From: Nodosilinea sp. E11
GTDB lineage: Bacteria > Cyanobacteriota > Cyanobacteriia > Phormidesmidales > Phormidesmidaceae
Reading direction: 5' to 3'
DNA: 64,000 nucleotides
Assembly (NCBI RefSeq): GCF_032813545.1
Contig: NZ_CP136520.1
Span: 1,544,001-1,608,000 of the forward strand
Positions 1 through 7,720 of this stretch are shown one piece after another. The notes beneath the pieces were generated by a model that worked only from the letters and a program-made list of their open reading frames with translations, did no database searches and was not told the origin of the DNA. A program made the position numbers and the translations under genes. Numbering within the stretch: the first letter of the stretch is position 1; each line of letters begins with the position of its first letter.

Positions 1-103
1 GGTGCTGCTAGTGCTAGCCATTCGCTACCTAGAACGCATCGCCGACCACGCCACTAACATTGGCAAGCGAGTGGCTTACATTGTGACGGGTGAGAGGGCG
101 TAG
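1..103 (+). CDS. phoU: Phosphate transport system regulator PhoU, C-terminal end (partial)
   Basis: Only the last 33 codons lie in the window, in the frame starting at base 2 and ending with TAG at 101-103. The peptide contains IRYLERIADHATNIGKRV followed by AYIVTGE, which matches the conserved ExxxDHxxN helix and closing VTGE of the PhoU family. PhoU is a cytoplasmic three-helix-repeat protein that links the Pst phosphate transporter to the phosphate-sensing kinase. The upstream part and its neighbours are outside the window. The family call is strong although the fragment is short. Confidence 0.85.
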   Translation, partial: VLLVLAIRYLERIADHATNIGKRVAYIVTGERA

Positions 104-308
104 GCGGGTGTACGGGTAGGCGGGTGGATGGGTGGATGGGTGAATGGGTGGATGGGTAGGCGGGTGTACGGTGCAAGGTGCAAGGTGCAAGGCTGAGCCG
201 TAAGCCGCAAACCCAGAACCTGAAACTTGAAACCCGAAACCTGAAACCCGGCACCTGCAACCCAAAACCTGACACCTGAAACCTGACACCCATCCCCCTT
301 CACCCATC
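104..308. repeat. Short tandem repeat array (STRR type), two opposed halves
   Basis: Directly after the phoU stop there is a G-rich array of about 8-bp units close to GGGTGGAT (about 104-167). Three copies of GGTGCAA or close variants follow, then a run of 7-bp units close to ACCTGAA (about 211-290), ending in C-rich ACCCATCCCCCTT units. The composition and period match the short tandemly repeated repetitive sequences known from cyanobacteria. The array is open in several frames, and apparent reading frames across it are repeat artefacts. Confidence 0.85.
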
Positions 309-724
309 CCCCTTTACAAAACGTTGCCTACCATTGACAAAAAGGTTTGACAGCGTCCCGTTTCCTGAGAAACTGTAGGAGATAGCGTACCCCTGTCGTT
401 GGAAGGGCCTCGGTTATGGGCCTGCCTGGGGTCAGGCTTGTCACCCAGGGCTAAGTTCATCTGCGGCTGTAGCAGGTACACTTGGGCGTCGGCTGTGCTG
501 GTTGTTTGCGCGGCCATCGCTGATAGGCAAAACTAGGAGCCTGGAACCTCCCTTGGGAGAACGGTTCAGGGCTAGTTTTAGCTCCAGCGTCAACCTCAGA
601 AGCGGTTGGATGCTGCCTCGTTGCCACCGGCAGAGCACCTTACCGGTCCACTCCTGGCTCTTGCAGGCAGACAGCCTGGCCCAGGGCACCCCAGTCATGA
701 ATAGTTTTAGGAACCATTCGCTAC
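309..724. other. Intergenic region upstream of the RNase gene with a long imperfect hairpin at 529-579
   Basis: No convincing gene was found in this 416-base stretch. It holds a nested inverted repeat. AAAACTAG (529-536) pairs with CTAGTTTT (572-579). Inside it, CCTGGAACC pairs with GGTTCAGG with one bulged base, and TCCC TTG GGGA forms the tip. No T-run follows, so it does not look like an intrinsic terminator. It may be a structured RNA in the leader of the downstream gene or a separate small RNA. Reading frames over the region in either direction resemble no family I know. Confidence 0.5.
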
Positions 725-3109
725 ATGGAACTCTCGATCGCAGCCCTACTGGCCAGCTTCGCCAAAGAAAAAACGCACACGCTCAAATCGCTCGAGAAAA
801 AGCTGCACTGCAACGATAATGCCAGCCAGCGCGACTTGCAAATTGCCGTAGATGCCCTAGAGCGGCTAGGGGTGCTGGTCAAAGAACGGGGCAAGTACCA
901 CCGCAACCTGGCCGAGGATGTGGTAGAGGGTAAGCTGCGCTGCTCAAGCAAGGGATTTTGCTTTGCCATTCAAGACGAAGAAGGGGCCGACGACATCTAC
1001 GTGCGCGAAAGCCAGCTCAATACGGCCTGGAACGGCGATCGCGTGCTGGTCAAGGTCACCAAAGAAGGCAGCCGCCGTCGCAGTCCTGAAGGGGAAGTGC
1101 AGCTAATTCTAGAGCGAGCCAATGCCTCGGTCTTGGCTCGGGTCAAGCAAGAGGCCGAGGAATACCGCGCGGTGCCCCTCGACGATCGCCTGCTGTTTGA
1201 GCTGGCTTTGATTGAAAATGGTAGCTCCCTAGCCGAAGCTGTCGATCAGCTAGCCCATGTAGAAATTGTCCGTTACCCCCTGGGGCAGCACCCACCCCAA
1301 GGCCGAGTAGCCCAGGTGCTAGGCAGCGACGCTGAAGCAGCCGCCGACATTGACATTGTCTACTGCAAGCACGATCTGCCCCGCAAATTTTCTGAGGCGG
1401 TGCTGACCGCCGCCCAAGACCTACCCACCCGCGTTCGCAAGGCCGATCTCAAAGACCGCATCGACCTGCGCGACGCCCTCACTGTGGCCATTGATGGCCC
1501 CAACGCCCAGGTGATTGACGACGCTCTCACCCTAGAGCGTACCGCCCAGGGCCAGTGGCGGTTGGGCATTCACATTGCCGATATTTCTCACTATGTGGCC
1601 GCCCACTCCGCCATCGATCAAGAGGCCGCCAAGCGGGGCACCTCGGTCTACTTGGGCGATGAGGTGATCCCCATGCTGCCGCCGCCGCTCTCTGGCCCCT
1701 TGGGGTCACTGCTGGCGGGCAAAGACCGGCTGGCCCTGTCGGTGCTGGTGACCCTTGATGACACCGGCGCGGTGCTGGAGTACGAGGTACAGCCTACGGT
1801 CGTGACGGTCGATCACCAGATTTCTTACCAAGAAGCCCAGGCCATCCTAGAGCGCGACAATTCTGATTTAATTCAGAGCCTGGGCATCAAGCCCAAGACC
1901 ATCAAGGCCCTAGAGCCCGTCTACGACCTGATGGACAATCTGCTCTACCTGAGCCAGGCCATGAAGCGGCAGCGGCTGCACCGGGGGTCGTTTGAGCTCA
2001 ACCTGCCCGAGTACGATTTTCCCGCCGATGCGGGCGAACCCTTGGCCCACTACCGATCGCCCAAGTTTCAGTACGACGATGAAGGGCTGCTGGGGGTGAT
2101 GGTCACGGCCACTAGCCTGCCCTCACGCCAGATTGTCACCGAGTGCATGCTGCTGGCCAACCAGCTGATTGCCCAGCAGCTCAAAGCGCTGGGGGTACCC
2201 GCTATCTATCGTCTCCACCGCGCCCCCGATGCCAGCGATGTGCAAGAGCTGGTCAAGCTGGCCGAAAACATGGAGATTCAGCTCACCCTCGATGATGAAG
2301 CGACCCCCCAACCGAAAGACTATCAGCGGTTTGTGGAGCAGTTTGCCGCTTCCGGGGCCGAGAAAATTCTCACCTATCTGCTGCTGGAAACCATTCAGCC
2401 TGCTTTCTATAGCACCCACGCCGATCTGCACTTTGGTCTGGCCCTGAGCGATGGCTATACCCATTTCACCTCTCCCTCCCGGCGCTATGCCGACTTGCTG
2501 GTGCATCGGATTTTGCACGCGGTGTTTGAGTCGGGCCGCGATCGCCGCTCGACCCGCTCTAAAGACCCGGCCAACCTGCGCCACAGCTCTTGCCACGGCC
2601 AGGTCAACTGGAACGTGCTGCCGCCAGAAATTCAGCACGAGCTAGAGGACGACTTGCCCCGTATTGCCATTCACCTCACCGAGCGAGAGCGGTTAGCCCA
2701 GGAGGCAGAGTCAGACCTAGAAGGGCTGAAGAAAGCGGAGTTTATGCGATCGCATACCGGCGAGGTCTTCCACGGCCTGATTACCGGTGTGCAGTCCTAC
2801 GGGTTCTTTGTTGAGATCGAAGAACTGCTAGTCGAAGGGCTGGTCCACGTCAGCTCCCTCAAGGACGACTGGTACGAGTACCGGGCTCGTCAGCAGAAAC
2901 TCGTGGGCCGCAAAAATCGCCAGCAGTATCGCCTCGGCGACCAAGTTGACGTGCAGGTCAAGAGCGTTGACTACTACCGCCAGCAAATTGATCTCGTCGC
3001 CGTCGGTGGCGGTAGCCAGGCTCCCGAAGACGAAGACAACAACTACAGCGAAGACGACAACGGCGACCCTATCAACGGTCAAGTCGACGGGCGAGATGAG
3101 AGTGAGTAG
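725..3109 (+). CDS. rnr: RNase R/RNase II-family 3'-5' exoribonuclease
   Basis: This 794-residue protein degrades RNA from the 3' end in the cytoplasm. In order it has an N-terminal winged-helix-like segment (about 1-65), cold-shock/OB domains (about 65-230), the RNB catalytic domain (about 250-600, with the motifs WRLGIHIADISHYV, GTSVYLGDEVIPMLP and FTSPSRRYADLLVHR), an S1 domain (about 675-760) and an acidic tail. In RNase II the catalytic pocket has four Asp in an IDSxxxEDxDD arrangement. Here the segment reads IDGPNAQVIDD, giving D257, V263, D265 and D266, so one usual Asp is Val. The start at 725 gives the full N-terminal helix-turn-helix, but no strong ribosome binding site is visible. 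Confidence 0.9.
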   Translation: MELSIAALLASFAKEKTHTLKSLEKKLHCNDNASQRDLQIAVDALERLGVLVKERGKYHRNLAEDVVEGKLRCSSKGFCFAIQDEEGADDIYVRESQLNTAWNGDRVLVKVTKEGSRRRSPEGEVQLILERANASVLARVKQEAEEYRAVPLDDRLLFELALIENGSSLAEAVDQLAHVEIVRYPLGQHPPQGRVAQVLGSDAEAAADIDIVYCKHDLPRKFSEAVLTAAQDLPTRVRKADLKDRIDLRDALTVAIDGPNAQVIDDALTLERTAQGQWRLGIHIADISHYVAAHSAIDQEAAKRGTSVYLGDEVIPMLPPPLSGPLGSLLAGKDRLALSVLVTLDDTGAVLEYEVQPTVVTVDHQISYQEAQAILERDNSDLIQSLGIKPKTIKALEPVYDLMDNLLYLSQAMKRQRLHRGSFELNLPEYDFPADAGEPLAHYRSPKFQYDDEGLLGVMVTATSLPSRQIVTECMLLANQLIAQQLKALGVPAIYRLHRAPDASDVQELVKLAENMEIQLTLDDEATPQPKDYQRFVEQFAASGAEKILTYLLLETIQPAFYSTHADLHFGLALSDGYTHFTSPSRRYADLLVHRILHAVFESGRDRRSTRSKDPANLRHSSCHGQVNWNVLPPEIQHELEDDLPRIAIHLTERERLAQEAESDLEGLKKAEFMRSHTGEVFHGLITGVQSYGFFVEIEELLVEGLVHVSSLKDDWYEYRARQQKLVGRKNRQQYRLGDQVDVQVKSVDYYRQQIDLVAVGGGSQAPEDEDNNYSEDDNGDPINGQVDGRDESE

Positions 3110-3338
3110 GGGATAGATGGGTTAGGGGGTGAATGGGTTAGGGGGTGGATGAGTGAGAGGGTGGATGAGTGGATGGGTTAGAGGGTGGATGGGTCAGAGG
3201 ATAGGGGCCATGGGTTAGCTCCAACTTCCCTGACTCGCTAGGATGGGGAGGGCAAAGGCGTTTAGCAGCGTTACAACAGAGCGATCGCCTTTAATTACCC
3301 ACCTACCCATCCATCCACCCACCTACCCATCCACCCCT
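3110..3338. repeat. Tandem repeat arrays between the RNase gene and ubiX, G-rich then C-rich
   Basis: A G-rich array of roughly 8-bp units (GGGTGGAT or GGGTTAGG-like) runs from the RNase stop codon to about 3200. A C-rich array of the complementary type (ACCCATCC or ACCCACCT) runs from about 3298 to 3336, two bases before the ubiX start codon. GGGTGGATGGGT at 3183-3194 and ACCCATCCACCC at 3325-3336 are perfect complements. The space between the arrays (about 3200-3297) is unique sequence and probably contains the ubiX promoter. Confidence 0.85.
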
Positions 3339-3986
3339 ATGCCCGCCACCGACTCCCCCGCCTTTACCCGTCCCCTAATCGTGGGAGTCACCGGGGCATC
3401 GGGCTTAATTTATGCTGTGCACACCCTTAAACATGTGCTCAATGCCGGTGGGGTCATCGATCTGGTGGCGTCTAAAGCATCGCAAATGGTGTGGCAAGCC
3501 GAATCGGGCATTCATATGCCCCTCGACCCTGAAAAGCAAGAGCAATTTTGGCGCGACCAGGCAGGGGTTCCCACCGCCGGTAAGCTGCGCTGCCACCCCT
3601 GGGGTGATGTAGGGGCTACCATTGCCAGCGGCTCCTACCGGACGGTGGGCATGGTGGTGATACCGTGCAGCATGAGTACCGTAGGGCGACTGGCCGCTGG
3701 GCTGAGTTCTGACCTCCTTGAGCGGGCCGCCGACGTGCAGTTAAAAGAAGGCCGCAAACTGGTGGTCGTGCCGCGCGAAACCCCCTTCAGCCTGATTCAC
3801 CTGCGCAACCTCACCGCCTTGGCCGAGGCGGGGGCACGCATTGTGCCCGCAATTCCCGCGTGGTACCACCAGCCTCAAACCATCGAAGACCTGGTTGATT
3901 TTGTAGTGGCCCGTGCCCTCGACCAGCTCGATATCGACTGTGTACCGCTGCATCGCTGGCAGGGGCATCTATCGCCAAATGAGTAG
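3339..3986 (+). CDS. ubiX: Flavin prenyltransferase UbiX
   Basis: UbiX attaches a dimethylallyl group to FMN to make the prenylated flavin cofactor of UbiD-type decarboxylases. The 215-residue protein has the N-terminal flavin-binding motif VGVTGASGLIYA, the central IPCSMSTVGRLAAGLSSDL segment and the VVPRETPFSLIHLRNL motif typical of the family. The frame is open upstream to 3243, but that extension (Pro/Thr/His-rich) is translated tandem repeat. ATG at 3339 begins MPATDSPAF just ahead of the conserved core and is preferred. No Shine-Dalgarno sequence precedes it, because the C-rich repeat array runs to within two bases of the ATG. A UbiD partner is not in the window. Confidence 0.93.
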   Translation: MPATDSPAFTRPLIVGVTGASGLIYAVHTLKHVLNAGGVIDLVASKASQMVWQAESGIHMPLDPEKQEQFWRDQAGVPTAGKLRCHPWGDVGATIASGSYRTVGMVVIPCSMSTVGRLAAGLSSDLLERAADVQLKEGRKLVVVPRETPFSLIHLRNLTALAEAGARIVPAIPAWYHQPQTIEDLVDFVVARALDQLDIDCVPLHRWQGHLSPNE

Positions 3987-4019
3987 GTGTCGGGTATCGG
4001 GTGTATGGTTCTGCCTGAC

Positions 4020-4092
4020 CCCTAACACCTAAAACACCTGACACCTGACACCTGACACCTGACACCTGACACCTGACACCTGACACCTAACC
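4020..4092 (+). repeat. Heptamer tandem array, seven perfect ACACCTG copies
   Basis: Seven exact tandem copies of ACACCTG occupy 4034-4082, flanked on both sides by degenerate copies. The array lies between the ubiX stop and the next gene. This is the cleanest STRR-type heptamer array in the window. Its homogeneity suggests recent expansion or correction. Confidence 0.95.
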
Positions 4093-4147
4093 CGTATACC
4101 CGCCGCCGCCGCGATAGGATGGGCAAGACGGTATTTTAGGACGACCT

Positions 4148-5215
4148 ATGGCGACCGTGCGGCTGATTGTGGTCTTGCTGGGGTTGGGATTGGTGGTGTT
4201 GCTGGGGGTACAAAACCTGGCAACAGCCCTGCCTTTGGTCTTTTTAGGGGGTAGAACCCTGGCATTGCCCCTGGGGGTGTGGTTGGTCAGTGCGATCGCC
4301 CTGGGGGCCGTCACCACGCTGATCACCACGGCGCTACTGGGGGCCATAGGCGCTCGCTCGGGGCCGCGATCGTCTGCCTATAAATATCGGCCCCAGTCGT
4401 TTTACGAGCCGACCGAGCCCGCCTCGAACGCTAGCGCATCCGCCAGTAGCTACCCTCGCAATTCGCCCCCCTACGCTGAGCCAGGGCCGGGCGTTAACCG
4501 GGGCAATGGCTCCGCCGAGGAGGATGCGAGCTGGCGAGACTGGACCAATCTCAAATCTCCCGGTCAGTGGAGTGATTGGGAATCGCTCAGCCGAGCCCCC
4601 AAACCCGAAACTGCGGCAGGGCCTGCGGGAACTGCGGCGGCCTCGGGCCTTGTCGATAGCGTCACCACCTGGTTTAGCAGCAGCAAACAGCAGGCCAAGC
4701 AGCAGCAGCGGGTCAACGAGTCGCTGCAAGCCCTCGACGACGACTGGGGCGACATGGAGCATCGACCCTATCGGGCTCCTGGCGTTAGCCCGGTGCAAGA
4801 CAGCCTTGACGACATTAGCCAGGGATGGGAAACCAATGACCCCAGCCGCGATTTTGAAGCTTCCCAAGCACCTCGTCGGGTGTACCGAGACGGGTCGATC
4901 TATTCCTACAGCTACCGCAATGAAGACAATCCATCCCCTGGTAGCGAGGGACAGGTAGACAATATTTACGCTCCTCCAGACGACACAGTCTACGGGGACG
5001 GTTACAACGACAGCCCTGACGGTGAAGATAGTGACCACAATCCTCTCGGTGAACCCGAGTTGGCTGAAGATGGGGTTGTCGATGCCGACTACCGGGTGAT
5101 TGTGCCCCCCTACACCCCTGCTGCCGAAGCCGCCGCTACGTCAGAGACCTGGGCCGACAACAGCAATGCCGAGGATGATGATTGGGAGGACGCCGATGAT
5201 GCGCTGACGCCTTGA
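4148..5215 (+). CDS. Hypothetical membrane protein with LapA-like N-terminus and acidic disordered tail
   Basis: The 355-residue protein begins with two hydrophobic segments (about residues 4-22 and 38-62) separated by a short polar loop with VQNLATALPLVFLG, an arrangement like the LapA/DUF1049 membrane domain. The rest, from about residue 75, is low-complexity, rich in Ser, Pro, Asp and Glu, with a Gln-rich stretch near 180 (SSKQQAKQQQR) and a strongly acidic C-terminus (EDDDWEDADD). It is probably an inner-membrane protein with a long soluble tail. The function is unknown. ATG at 4148 follows a short leader after the heptamer array. The family assignment rests on topology and is tentative. 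Confidence 0.75.
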   Translation: MATVRLIVVLLGLGLVVLLGVQNLATALPLVFLGGRTLALPLGVWLVSAIALGAVTTLITTALLGAIGARSGPRSSAYKYRPQSFYEPTEPASNASASASSYPRNSPPYAEPGPGVNRGNGSAEEDASWRDWTNLKSPGQWSDWESLSRAPKPETAAGPAGTAAASGLVDSVTTWFSSSKQQAKQQQRVNESLQALDDDWGDMEHRPYRAPGVSPVQDSLDDISQGWETNDPSRDFEASQAPRRVYRDGSIYSYSYRNEDNPSPGSEGQVDNIYAPPDDTVYGDGYNDSPDGEDSDHNPLGEPELAEDGVVDADYRVIVPPYTPAAEAAATSETWADNSNAEDDDWEDADDALTP

Positions 5216-5284
5216 TAGTTTGAGAACAGCCCCGTCTAAGACAAGCACCCCACCCACCCATTTAACTCACCTACCGACTTTCCC

Positions 5285-5848
5285 ATGACTCTGCACGATC
5301 GCCTCAACGGTATCAACCTCTACCTCATCGGCATGATGGGCGCTGGCAAAAGCAGCACTGGCGCTGAGCTAGCCCAGGCCCTGGGCTACCAGTTCTTTGA
5401 TACCGATGGGGTGGTAGAAGCGGCTGCCGGGCAACCCATTACAGAAATTTTCGCTCACCAGGGTGAGGCGGGCTTTCGCCAACTCGAAACTAGCGTGCTG
5501 GCCGAACTGTCGACTTACCGGCGGCTGGTGATCGCGACCGGCGGCGGCATTGTCACCCAGCAGCAAAACTGGAGCTACTTGCACCATGGCATTGTGGTGT
5601 GGCTCGATGTTCCCCCCGCTATTCTGCAAGCTCGACTGGCGGGCGACCTAGACCGCCCACTGCTGCAAGGGCAAGACTGGGACAGCAAACTGACTACGCT
5701 ACTGGCCCAGCGCCAGTCGCTCTATGCCCAGGCCGATGTGCGGGTAGCTGTGACCGCAAACGATAGCGTGACAGCCATTGTGGCCCGTATTCTCGCGCTG
5801 GTAGAAGAAAGAATTCGCTCTGAGGCTGATTCTGCCGTGCTCAATTGA
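5285..5848 (+). CDS. aroK: Shikimate kinase
   Basis: The enzyme phosphorylates shikimate with ATP in the cytoplasmic shikimate pathway to aromatic amino acids. The 187-residue protein is of normal family length. It shows the P-loop GMMGAGKSS, the shikimate-binding FFDTDG (family DxD), the FRQLE segment, the ATGGGIV loop and the lid-region Arg in LDRPLL. The start follows a C-rich, repeat-like stretch without an obvious ribosome binding site. It lies between the LapA-like gene and argB on the same strand but with spacers over 60 bp, so co-transcription is uncertain. Confidence 0.95.
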   Translation: MTLHDRLNGINLYLIGMMGAGKSSTGAELAQALGYQFFDTDGVVEAAAGQPITEIFAHQGEAGFRQLETSVLAELSTYRRLVIATGGGIVTQQQNWSYLHHGIVVWLDVPPAILQARLAGDLDRPLLQGQDWDSKLTTLLAQRQSLYAQADVRVAVTANDSVTAIVARILALVEERIRSEADSAVLN

Positions 5849-5972
5849 TACACTACTGGCAACCAACTCCCAGCCCAGTCTCGATCGCCAGGATGCTGAG
5901 CGTCCCAAGGTCTTGCTCCGGGGGCATGGGGGTTGCTTTTGCCAACGTTATCAATAGCGATCTATAAGCGCC

Positions 5973-6872
5973 ATGGTTCAGTCTCCTTCTTCGCAGACAG
6001 TCAACGAGGCCGAGGCTACGCGGGTGCGCATTCTCAGTGAGGCGCTGCCCTATATTCAGCAATTTCGGGGCCGCACGGTGGTGGTAAAGTACGGCGGCGC
6101 AGCGATGAAAGATGGCCGCCTAAAAGCCGATGTGGTGCGCGATATTGTGTTTATGGCCTGCGTGGGCATTCGTCCGGTGGTCGTTCACGGTGGCGGCCCA
6201 GAGATCAATATTTGGCTAGGCAAGCTGGGGATTGAGCCCCAATTCAAGGATGGGTTGCGGGTCACCGATGCCCCCACCATGGACGTAGTGGAAATGGTGC
6301 TGGTAGGCCGGGTGAATAAGGAGTTGGTAGGCCTAATTAACCAGGCCGGGGGCAAGGCTGTGGGCCTGTGCGGCGTCGATGGCAACCTGATTACCGCTCG
6401 GCCTCAGGGGGCTGAGGGGGTAGGGTTTGTCGGCGAAGTCAGCGGCATTGACTCGGGTATTTTGAAATCGTTGGTAGAGGCGGGCTACATTCCGATTGTG
6501 TCGAGCGTGGCGAGCGATGAAACCGGCCAGGCCTACAATATCAATGCCGACACGGTAGCAGGCGAGATCGCCGCCGCCCTGGGGGCCGAAAAGTTGATTT
6601 TGCTCACCGATACCAAGGGCATTCTAGAAGACTACAAAGACCCCTCAACGCTGCTGCCTAAGCTCGATATTCAGCAGGCGCGCCAGCTAATTGAAACGGG
6701 GGTTGTGGCCGGGGGCATGATTCCGAAGGTAAATTGCTGCGTGCGATCGCTGGCTCAGGGCGTTGGTGCCGCCCACATTCTGGACGGTCGAGTACCCCAC
6801 GCGCTGCTGCTAGAAATTTTCAGCGATCTGGGTATTGGCTCTATGATCGTAGCCTCAGAGTTTCGGGGGTAG
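5973..6872 (+). CDS. argB: Acetylglutamate kinase
   Basis: The enzyme phosphorylates N-acetyl-L-glutamate, the committed step of arginine synthesis. In cyanobacteria it is relieved of arginine inhibition by binding PII; that is family knowledge. The 299 residues include the N-terminal helix of the arginine-sensitive hexameric type ([15 protein letters not shown]), the nucleotide/phosphate loop [15 protein letters not shown], the [12 protein letters not shown] segment and the C-terminal [14 protein letters not shown] at 5973 starts MVQSPSSQ at the usual place. The next gene, znuC, converges on it. Confidence 0.96.
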   Translation: MVQSPSSQTVNEAEATRVRILSEALPYIQQFRGRTVVVKYGGAAMKDGRLKADVVRDIVFMACVGIRPVVVHGGGPEINIWLGKLGIEPQFKDGLRVTDAPTMDVVEMVLVGRVNKELVGLINQAGGKAVGLCGVDGNLITARPQGAEGVGFVGEVSGIDSGILKSLVEAGYIPIVSSVASDETGQAYNINADTVAGEIAAALGAEKLILLTDTKGILEDYKDPSTLLPKLDIQQARQLIETGVVAGGMIPKVNCCVRSLAQGVGAAHILDGRVPHALLLEIFSDLGIGSMIVASEFRG

Positions 6873-6908
6873 CCGCTTTTGGGGCCAGCTCGCCCTAGCA
6901 AAAGAAAC

Positions 6909-7649
6909 CTAGCAAAAGAAATCAGCGTAGGAGTCGATCGCCCCGGTCGGCTCTGGCCCCTGGCCGTAGGCTCGCTGAATATTGTCGAGGGTCATCACCG
7001 CCTGGGGGGTGTCGTCGGCCAACAAGCGACGGTTGAGCAGCAGTAGGCGATCGTAGCGGTGCAGGGCCTCGCCCCACTCATGGCTGCACACCACCAGGGT
7101 TTTGCCCTCTTGCTGAAGCTCGGCAAAGATGGCCAGCATGAGGGCTTCTGTCTTTTTGTCAATGCCGGTGAAGGGTTCATCGAGCAGCAGCAAATCGGCC
7201 TCCTGAGCCAGGGCGCGAGCGAGAAAGATGCGCTGCTGCTGGCCGCCGGAGAGTTGCCCAATGGGGCGATCGCATAGATCCAGCATATCTACCCGCTCTA
7301 GGGCGACGGTGACCCGCTGCTTAGCCCGCTGGCTGGGCTGGCGAAACCACCCGGCGAGAGCTGCCTGGGCCATCATCGCCACCTGACCAGCGGTAATGGG
7401 GTAGTCCCAGTCGATGCGCGATCGCTGGGGCACATAGGCTACCGATTGCCGCCGCCGCAGGGGCGCACCCTTAAACAGCACCTGTCCTCGACAGGGCACC
7501 AGGCCCAGCATTGCCTGAATTAACGTGCTTTTGCCAGCGCCATTGGGGCCAATCAGCCCCACCAATTCCCCTGCCCCCAAACGCAGAGAGATATCATCTA
7601 GGGCCTGCCTCCCCCGGTAGTTGACAGACAGGTTTTGAACCTCTAGCAT
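6909..7649 (-). CDS. znuC: Zinc ABC transporter ATP-binding protein ZnuC
   Basis: This is the cytoplasmic ATPase of a high-affinity zinc importer (metal-type ABC family). It shows Walker A GPNGAGKST, the Q-loop region VAYVPQRS, signature LSGGQQQR, Walker B LLLLDEPF and the switch His in VVCSHEWGE. The substrate is inferred from the divergent His-rich ZnuA gene and the Zur box between them. An in-frame ATG also occurs at 7658, but it lies only 5 bp from the Zur palindrome; the ATG at 7649 leaves room for a leader and begins directly with MLEVQNLSV. The membrane permease gene znuB, often next to znuC, is absent here, and argB converges from the other side. Confidence 0.9.
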   Translation of the reverse strand: MLEVQNLSVNYRGRQALDDISLRLGAGELVGLIGPNGAGKSTLIQAMLGLVPCRGQVLFKGAPLRRRQSVAYVPQRSRIDWDYPITAGQVAMMAQAALAGWFRQPSQRAKQRVTVALERVDMLDLCDRPIGQLSGGQQQRIFLARALAQEADLLLLDEPFTGIDKKTEALMLAIFAELQQEGKTLVVCSHEWGEALHRYDRLLLLNRRLLADDTPQAVMTLDNIQRAYGQGPEPTGAIDSYADFFC

Positions 7650-7662
7650 GACACCCATGAAA

Positions 7663-7677
7663 TGATAACCATTATCA
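7663..7677. promoter_or_regulatory. Zur box (zinc-responsive operator) between znuC and znuA
   Basis: TGATAACCATTATCA is a perfect inverted repeat (TGATAA, 3-bp centre, TTATCA). It closely matches the cyanobacterial Zur consensus built on TGATAAT-N-ATTATCA. It lies in the 71-bp space between the divergent znuC and znuA starts, so one Zur dimer site could repress both genes when zinc is sufficient. Binding is inferred from the motif and context. Confidence 0.88.
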
Positions 7678-7720
7678 CCATCATAGTAGTTTAGTTATCC
7701 ATTTCTGGGAGAGATAGACC

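Noticed and set aside
29..307. Open frames over the first repeat array, three overlapping on the minus strand
   Set aside because: They are translations of 7- and 8-bp tandem repeats, rich in Pro, His and Thr or in Gln, Val and Phe, with no family resemblance.
104..308. Repeat arrays considered as a CRISPR array
   Set aside because: Units are 7-8 bp without spacers, and there are no cas genes in the window.
502..819. 105-codon plus-strand frame overlapping the RNase R start
   Set aside because: It runs through the hairpin and into a different frame of the well-supported RNase gene; composition is not protein-like.
2123..2638. 171-codon antisense frame inside the RNase R gene
   Set aside because: It is antisense to conserved RNB-domain codons and is a by-product of high GC content.
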